Part shown: in pieces, positions 8,092 through 18,462 of the stretch
Layout of the letters: each line of letters begins with the position of its first letter
How positions within the stretch are numbered: position 1 is the first letter of the stretch
Assembly: GCA_014804355.1 (NCBI GenBank)
Contig: JAAUZY010000092.1
Span: forward strand, 1 to 42,623
DNA length: 42,623 nt
Direction: 5' to 3'
Origin: Lachnospiraceae bacterium
Lineage (GTDB): Bacteria > Bacillota > Clostridia > Lachnospirales > Lachnospiraceae
Notes under the pieces: model-generated
Seen by the model: the letters and a program-made list of their open reading frames with translations, nothing else
What the model was told of the DNA's origin: nothing
Databases searched by the model: none
Position numbers and translations under genes: made by a program

Positions 8092-9177
8092 ATGGATTTG
8101 AGGATTACATGCATTCCGGGGGACGGGATTGGACCGGAGATTATAGCGGAAGCAAAGAAAGTTCTTGATGCTGTGGCAAAGCAGTACGGGCATACCATGC
8201 ATTATACGGATATTCTGATGGGCGGTGCGTCTATTGACGTACATGGTGTTCCCCTGACTAAAGAAGCGGTTGAAACGGCGAAGAGCGGTGATGCCGTATT
8301 GATGGGGTCTATCGGCGGAGACACGACGACTTCTCCATGGTATCGGCTGGAGCCTTCCTTAAGACCGGAAGCCGGACTGCTGGCAATCAGGAAGGAACTG
8401 AATCTGTTTGCGAATCTAAGACCTGCGGTACTGTATGATGAACTGGTGGCGGCTTGTCCTTTAAAAGATGAGATAGCCGCTGCGGGATTTGATATGATGA
8501 TTATGCGTGAACTGACAGGCGGACTTTACTTCGGAGAGAAGAGGACAATTGAGGAGAACGGAGTGAGAAAGGCAGTCGATACGCTTGTATACGATGAAAA
8601 TGAGATCAGACGGATTGCCATCAAGGGATTTGATATCGCAATGAAACGGCGAAAGAAAGTGACGAGCGTGGATAAGGCCAACGTGCTGGCCTCTTCAAGA
8701 TTGTGGAGAAGCGTGGTGGATGAGGTTGCAAAGAAGTATCCGGAAGTGACTTTAGAGCATATGCTGGTAGATAACTGCGCGATGCAGCTTGTCAAAGATC
8801 CTGCCCAGTTTGATGTTATTCTGACAGAAAATATGTTTGGCGACATCCTGTCCGATGAGGCGAGTATGGTGACCGGATCTATCGGAATGCTTGCTTCGGC
8901 ATCTTTAAATGATACGAAGTTTGGTCTTTATGAGCCGAGCCATGGTTCTGCGCCTGACATTGCAGGAAAGGATATTGCGAATCCGATCGCCACGGTTCTT
9001 TCTGCGGCAATGATGCTGCGCTACAGCTTCGATCTGGATCGAGAAGCGGATGCGGTCGAGAGTGCGGTAAGAGAAGTCCTTCAGAGCGGTTACCGCACGG
9101 GCGATATTATGGCTGAGGGATGTACTCAGGTAGGCTGCAGACAGATGGGCGATCTTTTGGCAGAGCGGATCAAATAG
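8092..9177 (+). CDS. leuB: 3-isopropylmalate dehydrogenase
   Basis: This 361-residue NAD-dependent beta-decarboxylating dehydrogenase carries out the third step of leucine synthesis. Diagnostic segments are [11 protein letters not shown] at the N-terminus, GGLYFGEKR, the DKANVL segment around residue 200, the metal-binding [10 protein letters not shown] and the cofactor segment [19 protein letters not shown]. Length is typical. GAGGGATT precedes the ATG. It heads a run leuB-glycosyltransferase-ilvD-ilvB. The leuA and leuCD genes are not in the window, so the leucine pathway is split in this genome. Confidence 0.96.
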   Translation: MDLRITCIPGDGIGPEIIAEAKKVLDAVAKQYGHTMHYTDILMGGASIDVHGVPLTKEAVETAKSGDAVLMGSIGGDTTTSPWYRLEPSLRPEAGLLAIRKELNLFANLRPAVLYDELVAACPLKDEIAAAGFDMMIMRELTGGLYFGEKRTIEENGVRKAVDTLVYDENEIRRIAIKGFDIAMKRRKKVTSVDKANVLASSRLWRSVVDEVAKKYPEVTLEHMLVDNCAMQLVKDPAQFDVILTENMFGDILSDEASMVTGSIGMLASASLNDTKFGLYEPSHGSAPDIAGKDIANPIATVLSAAMMLRYSFDLDREADAVESAVREVLQSGYRTGDIMAEGCTQVGCRQMGDLLAERIK

Positions 9178-9212
9178 AAAAGAACTGATATTGAAAAAAG
9201 CAGGGAATTTTT

Positions 9213-10838
9213 ATGGAACAGAACAATAAGCGGAATAAACTTGATATTGAGACAACTGTTTTTATTCTGTTTCTTCTTGGGCTGGTGGTCTATTACGGCT
9301 GGCGTATGTTTGCGCTGACACCGTGGTATGACGAACTCTATACTTACTATTATTTTATCAGCAGGGGACCGGTTTATGCGGCAATTCACTGGCCGCTTCC
9401 CAATAATCATATCGGATATTCGGTGTTGTCGGCCTGTCTTGGCATTTTCGGAAATTCTGCCATTGCGCTGCGGGGTATCTCTTATCTGTGCAGTCTCGGA
9501 AGTATGATTCTGATTTTTCGGATCGGCAGAAAATGTTTTATGCGCGGACTGGCTCTTATCCCTGTTTTCCTCTACGCAGGTATGAAACTGGTGAACCAGC
9601 TTGCGGTGCAGGGAAGAGGATATGCACTTGTATCATTCTGTTATTTAGCGGCAATTTACGAACTGCTGTGCATTACGGTAGAGCATAAAGAACGGATTCG
9701 GGACTATATATGTTTCGGCATAAGCTTGGTGCTTGCGTTGTATGCGATCCCCAGCAGCCTGTATGTTGTGTTTCCGATTTGTCTGGTTGGCGGTATTGTT
9801 TTGCTTGCATGCGGAGAGTACAGAGGTTTTTGGCGATTGGTTCTCACTTCTCTGGCCGCGGCGGTCTGTACGCTGGGTCTGTATGGGGTGGTATGGCTTG
9901 CCATCGGTTCCAACTTGCTTATGAAAACGGAAGGCAGTGCCTACTATGGCATGGGGCATGGGGCAATCATCCTGCATGCGCCGTTTGCGGCATTGCGGAC
10001 CGGGATTGAATATATGCTGGCAACGCCGTATATTCAAAGCGTGGGCAGAAAGGGATTTGCCAGTAAGTTTATAAGCTGGCTGCACAGCCTGTTAAATGAA
10101 TATTACATGGGTGGTGCAGTGATACTGGCGGTTCTTTTGATTCTCTGTATTATGCATATAGTATACTGTATTATAAAGAGAATAAACAACAACTGTTATA
10201 GAAAGGAATTTGCTGAAGAAAACGGGCGTTATGATTGCTTTGTGGAGATTTATCTGGCAGTCAGCCTGATTGTGATTCCGCTTATGCTGATCTGCTTGTG
10301 CTCGCTGCCATATTACAGAGTGTTTTCTTTTGCAGGCGCTTTGGTGGCTTTTGCGGTTACATGGCTATGGCAGGCTGCTGTCAGAGGATTTGTTTCCGGA
10401 CAGATCGGAAAATACATGCCGATATTCGGAAGCATGGCCGCAGGAATTCTGTGTATTGTCATGCTGCTCACTCCATCTTATCGGGCTCAGTACAGTGACA
10501 GGGAGGCGGCAATAGAGGATGCTTATGAAAAAACAGAGTTATCCCGGCTGCAGAAGATCGCCGTGACGGACTGCGATCAGGAATATCTATTGTTATTTTT
10601 ATATAATATAAGTGGCGAGCGAATTACCCGTGATTTGACAGAGGCGGAAGCCGTGCTGGCGGACAAGTATCTGTTGTTAAATTGCAATACGGATGTTATT
10701 GATTGGAGCGGCGATGATTGGAAACTGCATCTGACGCAGGAAGAGTTTACGGCATCGCGGACAGTAGAACGGATGGAAGCTGTCTATGAAAATGATAGAT
10801 TTATCCTATATATGGAAAATAACGATAAAGGAGAATGA
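9213..10838 (+). CDS. Polytopic GT-C-type glycosyltransferase (PMT_2/GT39-like)
   Basis: This 541-residue integral membrane protein has roughly ten hydrophobic segments between residues 15 and 430 and a soluble C-terminal domain of about 100 residues. After the first membrane helix it has PWYDELYTY, matching the acidic DE motif in the first external loop of GT-C enzymes. NNHIGYS and [10 protein letters not shown] follow, resembling the ARxYxL pattern of the dolichyl-phosphate-mannose mannosyltransferase-like (PMT_2) family. Such enzymes move a sugar from a polyprenyl-phosphate donor to an acceptor on the outer membrane face; donor and acceptor here are unknown. It sits 35 nt after leuB, and its stop codon lies 2 nt before the chosen ilvD start. 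This is an odd partner for amino-acid genes. Superfamily assignment is probable; specificity is open. Confidence 0.72.
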   Translation: MEQNNKRNKLDIETTVFILFLLGLVVYYGWRMFALTPWYDELYTYYYFISRGPVYAAIHWPLPNNHIGYSVLSACLGIFGNSAIALRGISYLCSLGSMILIFRIGRKCFMRGLALIPVFLYAGMKLVNQLAVQGRGYALVSFCYLAAIYELLCITVEHKERIRDYICFGISLVLALYAIPSSLYVVFPICLVGGIVLLACGEYRGFWRLVLTSLAAAVCTLGLYGVVWLAIGSNLLMKTEGSAYYGMGHGAIILHAPFAALRTGIEYMLATPYIQSVGRKGFASKFISWLHSLLNEYYMGGAVILAVLLILCIMHIVYCIIKRINNNCYRKEFAEENGRYDCFVEIYLAVSLIVIPLMLICLCSLPYYRVFSFAGALVAFAVTWLWQAAVRGFVSGQIGKYMPIFGSMAAGILCIVMLLTPSYRAQYSDREAAIEDAYEKTELSRLQKIAVTDCDQEYLLLFLYNISGERITRDLTEAEAVLADKYLLLNCNTDVIDWSGDDWKLHLTQEEFTASRTVERMEAVYENDRFILYMENNDKGE

Positions 10839-10840
10839 GT

Positions 10841-12514
10841 ATGAGAAGCGATAATGTAAAGGCGGGCGTACAGCAGGCGCCGCACAGAAGTTTATTTAAT
10901 GCATTGGGATTTACGGAGGAGGAGATGAGAAAACCCATGGTAGGTATCGTCAGCTCCTATAATGAGATCGTGCCGGGACATATGAATTTGGATAAGATCG
11001 TGAATGCTGTAAAGCTTGGTGTGGCTGAGGCAGGAGGTGTACCGGTCGTATTTCCGGCAATTGCGGTTTGCGACGGTATTGCCATGGGGCATATCGGAAT
11101 GAAATATTCTCTGGTTACAAGAGATCTGATCGCAGATTCTACGGAGTGTATGGCATTGGCACATCAGTTTGATGCACTTGTGATGGTGCCTAACTGCGAT
11201 AAGAATGTGCCCGGGCTGCTTATGGCGGCGGCGCGTATTAATGTTCCGACCGTGTTTGTATCGGGCGGTCCCATGCTGGCGGGTCACGTGCACGGTCAGA
11301 AGAGAAGTCTTTCTTCCATGTTTGAAGCAGTGGGCTCCTATGCGGCGGGAACCATGAACGACGAAGAATTAAGGGAGTTTGAGGAGAAGACATGCCCTAC
11401 CTGCGGTTCCTGTTCCGGCATGTATACAGCGAATTCCATGAACTGCCTGACGGAAGTGCTGGGTATGGGACTTGGCGGCAACGGTACGATACCCGCGGTT
11501 TATTCCGAGCGAATCAAGCTGGCGAAGCATGCTGGTATGGCTGTTATGAAATTGTTGCAAGAGAATATCCGTCCCAGAGATATAATGACGAAAGAAGCAA
11601 TACTGAATGCATTGACGGTGGATATGGCTTTGGGCTGTTCCACTAATTCCATGCTGCATCTGCCTGCAATCGCGCATGAGGTCGGTTTTGATTTTGATAT
11701 TTCTTACGCCAATGAGATCAGTGAGAAAACCCCTAATCTGTGTCATCTGGCACCGGCAGGACCTACTTATATGGAAGATTTAAACGAGGCAGGCGGTGTC
11801 TATGCAGTCATGAAAGAACTTGCGGATATCGGTCTTCTGCATACGGAATGTATGACTGTGACCGGTGAGACCATCGGTGAGAACATTAAGGATGCGGTTA
11901 ATAAGAATCCGGAGGTAATCAGGACTGTGGATAATCCCTACAGTAAGACCGGCGGACTCGCCGTACTGAAAGGTAATCTGGCACCGGACGGCAGTGTAGT
12001 CAAACGTTCTGCGGTGGTCGAAGAAATGATGGTTCATGAAGGACCGGCAAGAGTATTTGAGTGCGAAGAAGATGCCATCGCGGCCATTAAGGGCGGCAAA
12101 ATCGTACCGGGGGATGTGGTAGTCATCCGCTATGAAGGACCAAAGGGCGGTCCCGGTATGCGTGAGATGTTAAATCCCACTTCCGCAATCGCAGGAATGG
12201 GGCTTGGGTCCAGTGTGGCGCTGATTACGGACGGAAGATTCTCCGGCGCATCCCGCGGTGCTTCCATCGGACATGTATCTCCGGAGGCTGCGGTCGGCGG
12301 ACCGATCGCGTTTGTGGAAGAGGGGGATATTATCAGTATAGATATTCCGAATATGAAGCTGGATGTGAAAGTATCCGATGAGGAACTGGCGGCCAGAAGA
12401 GCAAAGTGGCAGCCCAGAGAACCGGAAGTGACGAGCGGGTATCTGGCAAGATACCGTGAGATGGTTACGAGCGGTAACAGAGGCGCTATTTTGGAAATAC
12501 CTGCAAATCATTGA
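10841..12514 (+). CDS. ilvD: Dihydroxy-acid dehydratase
   Basis: The protein is 557 residues from the ATG at 10841. GGAG lies 7 nt before this ATG but only 1 nt before the ATG at 10835, so the second start is chosen; it also gives the usual MRSDNV N-terminus. The enzyme dehydrates dihydroxyacids to the 2-oxo acids leading to valine, isoleucine and leucine. Cluster cysteines are visible in PNCDKN (C119) and [12 protein letters not shown] (C191). Where some homologues have PCN there is PGH (45-47), a variant I associate with anaerobe-type enzymes and an oxygen-sensitive iron-sulfur cluster (inference). Translation is probably coupled to the glycosyltransferase stop 2 nt upstream. Confidence 0.97.
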   Translation: MRSDNVKAGVQQAPHRSLFNALGFTEEEMRKPMVGIVSSYNEIVPGHMNLDKIVNAVKLGVAEAGGVPVVFPAIAVCDGIAMGHIGMKYSLVTRDLIADSTECMALAHQFDALVMVPNCDKNVPGLLMAAARINVPTVFVSGGPMLAGHVHGQKRSLSSMFEAVGSYAAGTMNDEELREFEEKTCPTCGSCSGMYTANSMNCLTEVLGMGLGGNGTIPAVYSERIKLAKHAGMAVMKLLQENIRPRDIMTKEAILNALTVDMALGCSTNSMLHLPAIAHEVGFDFDISYANEISEKTPNLCHLAPAGPTYMEDLNEAGGVYAVMKELADIGLLHTECMTVTGETIGENIKDAVNKNPEVIRTVDNPYSKTGGLAVLKGNLAPDGSVVKRSAVVEEMMVHEGPARVFECEEDAIAAIKGGKIVPGDVVVIRYEGPKGGPGMREMLNPTSAIAGMGLGSSVALITDGRFSGASRGASIGHVSPEAAVGGPIAFVEEGDIISIDIPNMKLDVKVSDEELAARRAKWQPREPEVTSGYLARYREMVTSGNRGAILEIPANH

Positions 12515-12583
12515 GATTTGTGATATTGTGCAGAGCCGGACGGCGGAATAAGTAATGAGAAAACAGTAGGAGGAGTATAGATC

Positions 12584-14263
12584 ATGAAATTAACCGGTGC
12601 AGAGATCGTTGTAGAGTGTCTGAAAGAGCAGGGTGTGGACACCGTGTTCGGATATCCGGGCGGAACGATCCTGAATGTATACGACGCATTGTATCAACAT
12701 AGTAATGAAATAAACCATATTTTGACTTCCCATGAACAGGGAGCCGCACATGCCGCGGACGGATATGCCAGAGCCACAGGTAAGGTAGGCGTGTGTCTGG
12801 CGACCAGCGGCCCGGGGGCTACCAATCTGGTGACGGGTATTGCCACGGCATATATGGACTCCGTGCCAATGGTAGCGATCACATGTAACGTGGTATTGCC
12901 TTCTCTTGGAAAGGATTCTTTCCAGGAAGTTGATATTGCCGGTGTGACCCTGCCGATCACCAAGCATAATTATATTGTGAAGGATATCAATATTCTGGCA
13001 CAAACGCTTCGTAAAGCTTTTGCCATAGCGGGCAGTGGAAGACCGGGTCCGGTGCTGGTGGATATCACGAAAGACGTGACATCTAACAGCTGTGAGTTTG
13101 AGCCTGAGACACCGGAGGCGGTAAAGCCTTGTTCCTGTTATACGGAGGAGGAACTGCAGGCAGCGCTGACACTTTTAAAAGAATCGAAAAAACCATTTAT
13201 TTATGTGGGTGGCGGAGCGGTTATCTCCGGTGCATATCGGGAGGTAAGAGATTTTGCGCAGAGAATGGATGCACCGGTTTGTGATACACTGATGGGCAAA
13301 GGTGTCTGCGACGGGCATGAGGCGCGCTATACGGGTATGATCGGTATGCATGGCACGAAAACTTCCAATTTCGGAGTCAGTGAGTGTGACCTGCTGATTG
13401 CATTGGGAGCCAGATTCTCTGATCGCGTGGTGGGCAATCCGAACAAGTTTGCGGAGAATGCCAAGGTACTGCATATTGATATCGATGCCGCGGAGATTAA
13501 TAAGAATATTAAGACAGACGTTTCTCTTGTGGGAGATTTGAAAGAAGTGCTGGACAGAATCAATGCGCAGCTGGAACAGCAGGAACATGTGGAGTGGATG
13601 CAGCATATTACACAATTAAAGGAGCAATATCCGTTAAGTTATGATGAATCCGCATTGTCATGTCCATATATTATTGAAGAGATCGACAGAGTGACGAAGG
13701 GCAGTGCGGTGATTACCACGGATGTAGGACAACATCAGATGTGGGCAGCGCAGTACTATAAATATTCCATGCCCCGCACATTGCTTACATCAGGTGGACT
13801 GGGCACCATGGGATATGGTCTGGGAGCATGCATAGGCGCTAAGATGGGACAGCCGGATAAGATCTGTATTAACATTGCAGGGGACGGCTGCTTCCGCATG
13901 AATATGAATGAACTTGCCACGGCAAGCCGCTACAATATTCCGATTATTCAGGTGGTGATCAACAATCACGTGCTTGGCATGGTGAGGCAGTGGCAGACAC
14001 TTTTCTACGGCAAACGTTATTCTCAGACAGTCTTAGATGACGGTGTGGATTTCTGCAAGGTAGCGGAAGGTCTGGGATGTGAGGCAATCAGAGTGACGAA
14101 GAAAGAGGAAGTGGCACCTGCCATCGAGCGGGCGATTGCTTTGAAGAAACCGGTATTATTAGACTGTATCATTCCGGAAGATGACAAGGTATTTCCGATG
14201 GTTCCGGCGGGAGCGCCGATCAGTGAAGCGTTTGATGCGGCGGATCTGTTAAAGAAGGAATAG
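12584..14263 (+). CDS. ilvB: Acetolactate synthase, large subunit
   Basis: This 559-residue thiamine diphosphate enzyme joins two pyruvates, or pyruvate and 2-oxobutyrate, in the first common step of branched-chain amino-acid synthesis. The activating glutamate is E51 in SHEQGAAH, within FGYPGGT...ADGYARATGKVG. The ThDP-binding motif runs GDGCFRMNMNE to VINNHVLG. A FAD-site-like middle domain is present (ALGARFSDRVVGNP), which favours the anabolic AHAS type over the catabolic AlsS. AGGAGGAG precedes the ATG. No ilvN regulatory subunit follows; the next gene is an L,D-transpeptidase. The subunit must be elsewhere or absent. Confidence 0.95.
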   Translation: MKLTGAEIVVECLKEQGVDTVFGYPGGTILNVYDALYQHSNEINHILTSHEQGAAHAADGYARATGKVGVCLATSGPGATNLVTGIATAYMDSVPMVAITCNVVLPSLGKDSFQEVDIAGVTLPITKHNYIVKDINILAQTLRKAFAIAGSGRPGPVLVDITKDVTSNSCEFEPETPEAVKPCSCYTEEELQAALTLLKESKKPFIYVGGGAVISGAYREVRDFAQRMDAPVCDTLMGKGVCDGHEARYTGMIGMHGTKTSNFGVSECDLLIALGARFSDRVVGNPNKFAENAKVLHIDIDAAEINKNIKTDVSLVGDLKEVLDRINAQLEQQEHVEWMQHITQLKEQYPLSYDESALSCPYIIEEIDRVTKGSAVITTDVGQHQMWAAQYYKYSMPRTLLTSGGLGTMGYGLGACIGAKMGQPDKICINIAGDGCFRMNMNELATASRYNIPIIQVVINNHVLGMVRQWQTLFYGKRYSQTVLDDGVDFCKVAEGLGCEAIRVTKKEEVAPAIERAIALKKPVLLDCIIPEDDKVFPMVPAGAPISEAFDAADLLKKE

Positions 14264-14327
14264 TAAGGGCTGCCACCGGAAGCAATACGGAAGATGGCTT
14301 GAATTTAAATTGACTGGAAACATCTTT

Positions 14328-15731
14328 ATGAAAAGATTATTGAGACATTTGGGGATCATATTATGTATTATTCTGGTCAGTCTGATGGGAACATACATCG
14401 GACTGGCCATTTACTACCACAATGCATTTGCTTACGGAACGTGGATTAACGGCGTGTACTGTACCGGAAGAAGCATTCAGGATGTGAATGATGAACTCGT
14501 GCCGGGTTTTGCATATGAAGGACTTACGGTATATGACGTGGAAGGCAATTCCTACTTCATATCCGCCGAGGAGATCGACTATCAATTTGACTTTATGAAA
14601 GCGTTGGAAGTATACCAGAAACAGCAGAATCCATGGATGTGGATTGAGAGTCTGTTTTCCGGCGACAGCGTGGATCTTATTCCGGTCGTGTCCTATGACG
14701 GTCAGGCTCTTTCCGATGTTCTGGATCAGATGCCTTTTATGCTGACGGCGAGAGAGCATCCGGAGGATGAACGCAGAGTTGCTATTATCAAGACCAATCA
14801 AGGATACGAACTTATAAATGAGAGACAGGATGTTCTGTCGACAGATGAGGCGGCAGAGGCGGTCATAAGAGCCATAGAGCAGTCCGAAAAAGAACTTTCT
14901 CTGGAGGAGGAAGGATGCTATCATGATCTGGCATTGACGTCCCAAATGCAGGATACGCTCGGAATGTGGGAACAGGTCAAGCATTTTCAGCAGTGCGGCA
15001 TCGTCTATCAGATGGGAGAAGAGCAGTTTGCCGTGGACGAATCGGTAGTCTGTGAGTGGATAGAGTTGGCAGAGGACGGCAGTTTTGCTGTGGATGGCAA
15101 TGGTAATCTTAAACTGCGCGAAGGCGCGATAGAGGAGTTTATTGATACGCTCGCAGAACGGTATGACACGGTCGGAGGAAGCAGACTGTTTCGGGCAACC
15201 AGAGGAGAGTTGGTAACCGTTGAGGGCGGCACTTACGGCAATGAGATCGATCGCGAGGCGGAAGTAGCTTATCTGACGGAAGCCTTCATGAATCACAAGA
15301 AAGAGGTTCATGAGCCGGAGTATATACATACGGCATTGCAACAGGGGAAAGATGATATCGGGGACACTTACGTGGAAGTGGATATGGGAGAACAGATGAT
15401 GTACTATTATGTGAAAGGTGTTCAGCAGATCGCAACTCCCATTGTGACCGGTAATATTTCCCGCAAAATGGGAACTCCCTCCGGCGTCAATTATGTGTAT
15501 TTGAAACAGACAAATCGTATTTTAAGGGGACCGGGGTATGCTTCACACGTGGATTTCTGGATGCCGGTGAAGGGCAATATCGGCATTCACGATGCGGCTT
15601 GGCGCAGCAGATTCGGCGGAACGATTTATCAGACGAACGGTTCCCATGGATGTATCAACACACCCAGAGAGACCATGGTGGAGTTGTATGAGAGTGTGGA
15701 AGTCGGAACGCCGGTGGTAATGTTCTACTAA
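14328..15731 (+). CDS. L,D-transpeptidase (YkuD domain) with PG_binding_4-like region
   Basis: From the ATG at 14328 the protein is 467 residues; a TTG at 14310 is an alternative, and neither start has a strong ribosome binding site. A basic start and one hydrophobic helix (about 10-30) anchor it outside the membrane. The middle (about 40-310) resembles the repeated PG_binding_4 module, and the C-terminal about 120 residues form a YkuD domain. The catalytic motif SHGCINTP has C442 and H440, with the upstream conserved H421 in IGIHDAAW. It should form 3-3 cross-links or attach proteins in peptidoglycan, a reaction resistant to most beta-lactams. It lies 64 nt after ilvB and before the serC promoter. 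Confidence 0.92.
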   Translation: MKRLLRHLGIILCIILVSLMGTYIGLAIYYHNAFAYGTWINGVYCTGRSIQDVNDELVPGFAYEGLTVYDVEGNSYFISAEEIDYQFDFMKALEVYQKQQNPWMWIESLFSGDSVDLIPVVSYDGQALSDVLDQMPFMLTAREHPEDERRVAIIKTNQGYELINERQDVLSTDEAAEAVIRAIEQSEKELSLEEEGCYHDLALTSQMQDTLGMWEQVKHFQQCGIVYQMGEEQFAVDESVVCEWIELAEDGSFAVDGNGNLKLREGAIEEFIDTLAERYDTVGGSRLFRATRGELVTVEGGTYGNEIDREAEVAYLTEAFMNHKKEVHEPEYIHTALQQGKDDIGDTYVEVDMGEQMMYYYVKGVQQIATPIVTGNISRKMGTPSGVNYVYLKQTNRILRGPGYASHVDFWMPVKGNIGIHDAAWRSRFGGTIYQTNGSHGCINTPRETMVELYESVEVGTPVVMFY

Positions 15732-15748
15732 AAAATTTTACGTTGTAA

Positions 15749-15777
15749 TTGACTAAAGTATGGGAAAAAGGTAAAAT
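15749..15777 (+). promoter_or_regulatory. Sigma-A promoter of serC-serA
   Basis: TTGACT (15749-15754) and TAAAAT (15772-15777) are 17 nt apart, about 45 nt before the serC start. No serine T-box fits in the short leader. Confidence 0.8.
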
Positions 15778-15823
15778 GTTTGTTGGTCTATAAATTATGT
15801 TTATTCAATTGGAGGAGATAAAA

Positions 15824-16909
15824 GTGGCTAGAGTGTACAATTTTTCAGCAGGTCCCGCTGTCTTGCCGGAGGAGGTCTTACGGGAAGCGGCGGAGGAAAT
15901 GTTAGACTATAAGGGAACCGGCATGTCGGTCATGGAGATGAGTCATCGATCCAAGGCATATGATACGATCATCAAAGAGGCGGAGGCAGATTTAAGAACG
16001 CTTCTGAATATTCCCGATAACTATAAAGTATTGTTTTTGCAGGGCGGTGCGAGCCTGATTTTTGCCTCTGTTCCTATGAACCTGATGAAAAATCGTAAGG
16101 CGGGCTATATCCTGACGGGACAGTGGGCGAAGAAAGCCTTTGCCGAGGCGAAGATATATGGAGATGCGGTAGAACTGGCATCCTCAGCGGATCAGACTTT
16201 TTCCTATATTCCGGATTGTTCCGATCTGCCGATTACAGATGATATGGATTATGTGTACATATGCGAGAATAACACGATCTATGGAACGAAATTCCATAAA
16301 CTGCCTGATACAAAAGGCAAGATCCTTGTCTCGGATGTGTCCTCCTGTTTCCTGTCTGAGCCTATGGATATATCCAAGTACGGTATGGTTTATGCGGGTG
16401 TGCAGAAGAACGTAGGACCTGCGGGAACACAGATTGTGATTATCAGAGAAGACCTGCTTACGGATGATGTGCTTCCGGGTACACCTACCATGATGAAATA
16501 TAAGGTTCACGCGGATAACGATTCTTTGTATAATACACCGCCATGCTACGGTATCTATATCTGCGGCAAGGTGTTTAAATGGCTCTTGAAAAACGGCGGA
16601 CTGGAAGCCATGAAGGCGCTGAATGAGAAGAAAGCGAAGATCCTGTATGATTTTCTGGATGCGAGCGAGTTATTTAAAGGGACCGTCAGAAAAGAGGATC
16701 GTTCCCTTATGAATGTGCCGTTTGTAACCGGTGATGAGGAATTGGATGCGAAATTTATCAAGGCTGCGACAGAAGCGGGCTTCGTAAATCTGAAGGGACA
16801 CCGTACCGTGGGCGGTATGCGGGCGAGCATATATAATGCTATGCCGACAGAAGGTGTGGAGAAGCTGGTCGCATTTATGAAGGAATTCGAAGCAAAGACA
16901 GAAAAATAG
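15824..16909 (+). CDS. serC: Phosphoserine aminotransferase
   Basis: The chosen start is GTG at 15824, with GGAGGAG (15811-15817) 6 nt upstream. It gives the canonical MARVYNFSAGPAVLP N-terminus and 361 residues, the normal SerC length. The longer reading from an ATG at 15797 would place that ribosome site inside the gene. The PLP enzyme converts 3-phosphohydroxypyruvate and glutamate to phosphoserine. The PLP lysine lies in AGVQKNVGPAG, and the substrate segment is GHRTVGGMRASIYNA near the end. serA follows after 16 nt, so the first two steps of serine synthesis are one operon. Confidence 0.97.
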   Translation: MARVYNFSAGPAVLPEEVLREAAEEMLDYKGTGMSVMEMSHRSKAYDTIIKEAEADLRTLLNIPDNYKVLFLQGGASLIFASVPMNLMKNRKAGYILTGQWAKKAFAEAKIYGDAVELASSADQTFSYIPDCSDLPITDDMDYVYICENNTIYGTKFHKLPDTKGKILVSDVSSCFLSEPMDISKYGMVYAGVQKNVGPAGTQIVIIREDLLTDDVLPGTPTMMKYKVHADNDSLYNTPPCYGIYICGKVFKWLLKNGGLEAMKALNEKKAKILYDFLDASELFKGTVRKEDRSLMNVPFVTGDEELDAKFIKAATEAGFVNLKGHRTVGGMRASIYNAMPTEGVEKLVAFMKEFEAKTEK

Positions 16910-16925
16910 AAAAGAGGATATACGA

Positions 16926-18089
16926 ATGTTTAAGTATCATTGTTTAAATCCCATCGCGGGGATCGGTTTGGAGAAATTCAGCGATCAATATGTGAAGACA
17001 GATAGCATGGATGAGGCTGACGGAATCTTGGTGAGAAGTGCCGCTATGCATGATATGGAGCTGTCGGATAATCTGCTTGCCATTGCGAGAGCCGGAGCGG
17101 GCGTCAATAATATTCCGCTGGATAAGTGTGCGGAGAAGGGTATCGTAGTATTTAATACACCGGGAGCAAATGCCAACGGTGTGAAAGAGCTTGTGATCGC
17201 GGGTATGTTACTTGCTTCCCGTGATGTGGTGGGCGGTATCGAGTGGGTCAAGGAAAATCAGACCGATGAAAACGTAGGAAAGTCCGCCGAGAAAGCGAAG
17301 AAGAACTTTGCCGGTACGGAGATCGAGGGCAAGAAGCTGGGAATTATCGGACTTGGCGCGATTGGTGTCAGAGTCGCTAATGTGGCAAAACATTTAGGGA
17401 TGGAAGTGTACGGTTATGATCCTTATGTGTCCGTAGATGCAGCATGGAACTTAAGCCGTGACGTGAAGCATGTGTTGAATGTGGAGGAAATCTACGAGGA
17501 GTGTGATCTGATTACGATCCATGTCCCTCTGATGGATGCCACAAAAGGGATGATTAATGAAGAAGCCATCGGTAAGATGAAAGATGGTGTGATTCTGCTG
17601 AATTTTGCCAGAGATCTTCTTGTAGATGAGAAAGCGGTACTGGAGGGAATTAAATCCGGAAAGATCCGCAAATATGTATCCGATTTCCCGAACAGCACCA
17701 CGGCGGGCCAAGACGGCTGCATCGTGATTCCGCATCTGGGAGCTTCTACGGAAGAATCAGAGGATAACTGTGCAGTGATGGCAGTGAAAGAATTAAAGGA
17801 TTATCTGGAAAACGGTAATATCATCAACAGTGTCAACTATCCGAAATGCGATATGGGTGTCTGCGCACAGGCGGGCCGTGTAGCTATTTTCCATAAGAAT
17901 ATTGCCAATATGATCACGAAGTTCACCGCATGTTTCGGAGATAACAATATCAACATTACGGATATGACCAATAAATCCAAAGGTGAGGTCGCATATACCA
18001 TGATTGATATCGAATCACCCGCCTCTGATGAGATCATTCAGAAATTGCAGTCTATAGGCGGCGTGTTCAGAGTGAGAGTCGTAAAATAG
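16926..18089 (+). CDS. serA: D-3-phosphoglycerate dehydrogenase
   Basis: This 387-residue NAD-dependent enzyme oxidises 3-phosphoglycerate as the entry step to serine. The substrate loop ARAGAGVNNIP, nucleotide-binding GIIGLGAIGVRVAN, NFARDLLVDE and PHLGASTEESEDNCA are typical of the D-2-hydroxyacid dehydrogenase fold. A C-terminal ACT domain (about 315-387) probably binds serine for feedback inhibition. It is the shorter SerA type without the extra allosteric domain of the 520-residue enzymes. AAAGAGGA precedes the ATG. Confidence 0.96.
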   Translation: MFKYHCLNPIAGIGLEKFSDQYVKTDSMDEADGILVRSAAMHDMELSDNLLAIARAGAGVNNIPLDKCAEKGIVVFNTPGANANGVKELVIAGMLLASRDVVGGIEWVKENQTDENVGKSAEKAKKNFAGTEIEGKKLGIIGLGAIGVRVANVAKHLGMEVYGYDPYVSVDAAWNLSRDVKHVLNVEEIYEECDLITIHVPLMDATKGMINEEAIGKMKDGVILLNFARDLLVDEKAVLEGIKSGKIRKYVSDFPNSTTAGQDGCIVIPHLGASTEESEDNCAVMAVKELKDYLENGNIINSVNYPKCDMGVCAQAGRVAIFHKNIANMITKFTACFGDNNINITDMTNKSKGEVAYTMIDIESPASDEIIQKLQSIGGVFRVRVVK

Positions 18090-18110
18090 AAAAGAACAAT
18101 CAAGAATCGG

Positions 18111-18133
18111 GGCAGGCTGAAGAGCCTGCCTCC
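18111..18133. terminator. Convergent terminator between serA and the small minus-strand gene
   Basis: Arms GGCAGGCT (18111-18118) and AGCCTGCC (18123-18130) are perfect complements around the loop GAAG. The T-rich tail is short (TCCTTT), so efficiency is uncertain. It lies between convergent genes. Confidence 0.55.
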
Positions 18134-18134
18134 T

Positions 18135-18419
18135 TTAATTCAGCCGGTTTGCAATTTTAGAAAAATTGGCGGTTTCTTCTTCGTCAAGTGTCGCCTGCAG
18201 TTGATTCTCCGCTTCCACAGAGGACTCACTTGCCAGATCCATATAGAGGATAAATACATCTTCGATGGACATGCCTTTCTCGTCGGCAATTTCCTGCATA
18301 ACGGGTTTCAGCGCCTCTAACTGGAAAGAGATCCGCGTCTTCTGAGGATCAATGTCTGCCAATGCCTTCTCGGCGTAGGCGTTAATACGGTCTAAGATTT
18401 CTTTGTTTTCAGGGGTCAT
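18135..18419 (-). CDS. Small acidic helical protein of unknown function
   Basis: This 94-residue protein begins MTPENKEILDRINAYAEK. On the minus strand AAAGGA lies about 11 nt before this ATG, whereas the earlier ATG at 18431 would touch the site. The sequence is rich in Glu, Ala and Leu, lacks membrane segments and signals, and looks all-helical. A segment near the middle (ADEKGMSIEDVFILYMDLA) is suggestive of a protein-binding helix pair. I do not recognise the family. It is the only minus-strand gene between serA and DUF1015 and starts next to the large compound palindrome. Confidence 0.7.
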   Translation of the reverse strand: MTPENKEILDRINAYAEKALADIDPQKTRISFQLEALKPVMQEIADEKGMSIEDVFILYMDLASESSVEAENQLQATLDEEETANFSKIANRLN

Positions 18420-18462
18420 ATGAGTACACATCCTTTTTTAATAATTTAGTTGAACGCTGTGA

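Noticed and set aside
14361-15341. Long minus-strand open frame (326 codons) opposite the L,D-transpeptidase
   Set aside because: It lies fully antisense to a gene with clear catalytic motifs and has no family features; a shadow of codon bias.
15732-15823. Serine T-box before serC
   Set aside because: The region is only 92 nt with a promoter inside it; no T-box consensus.
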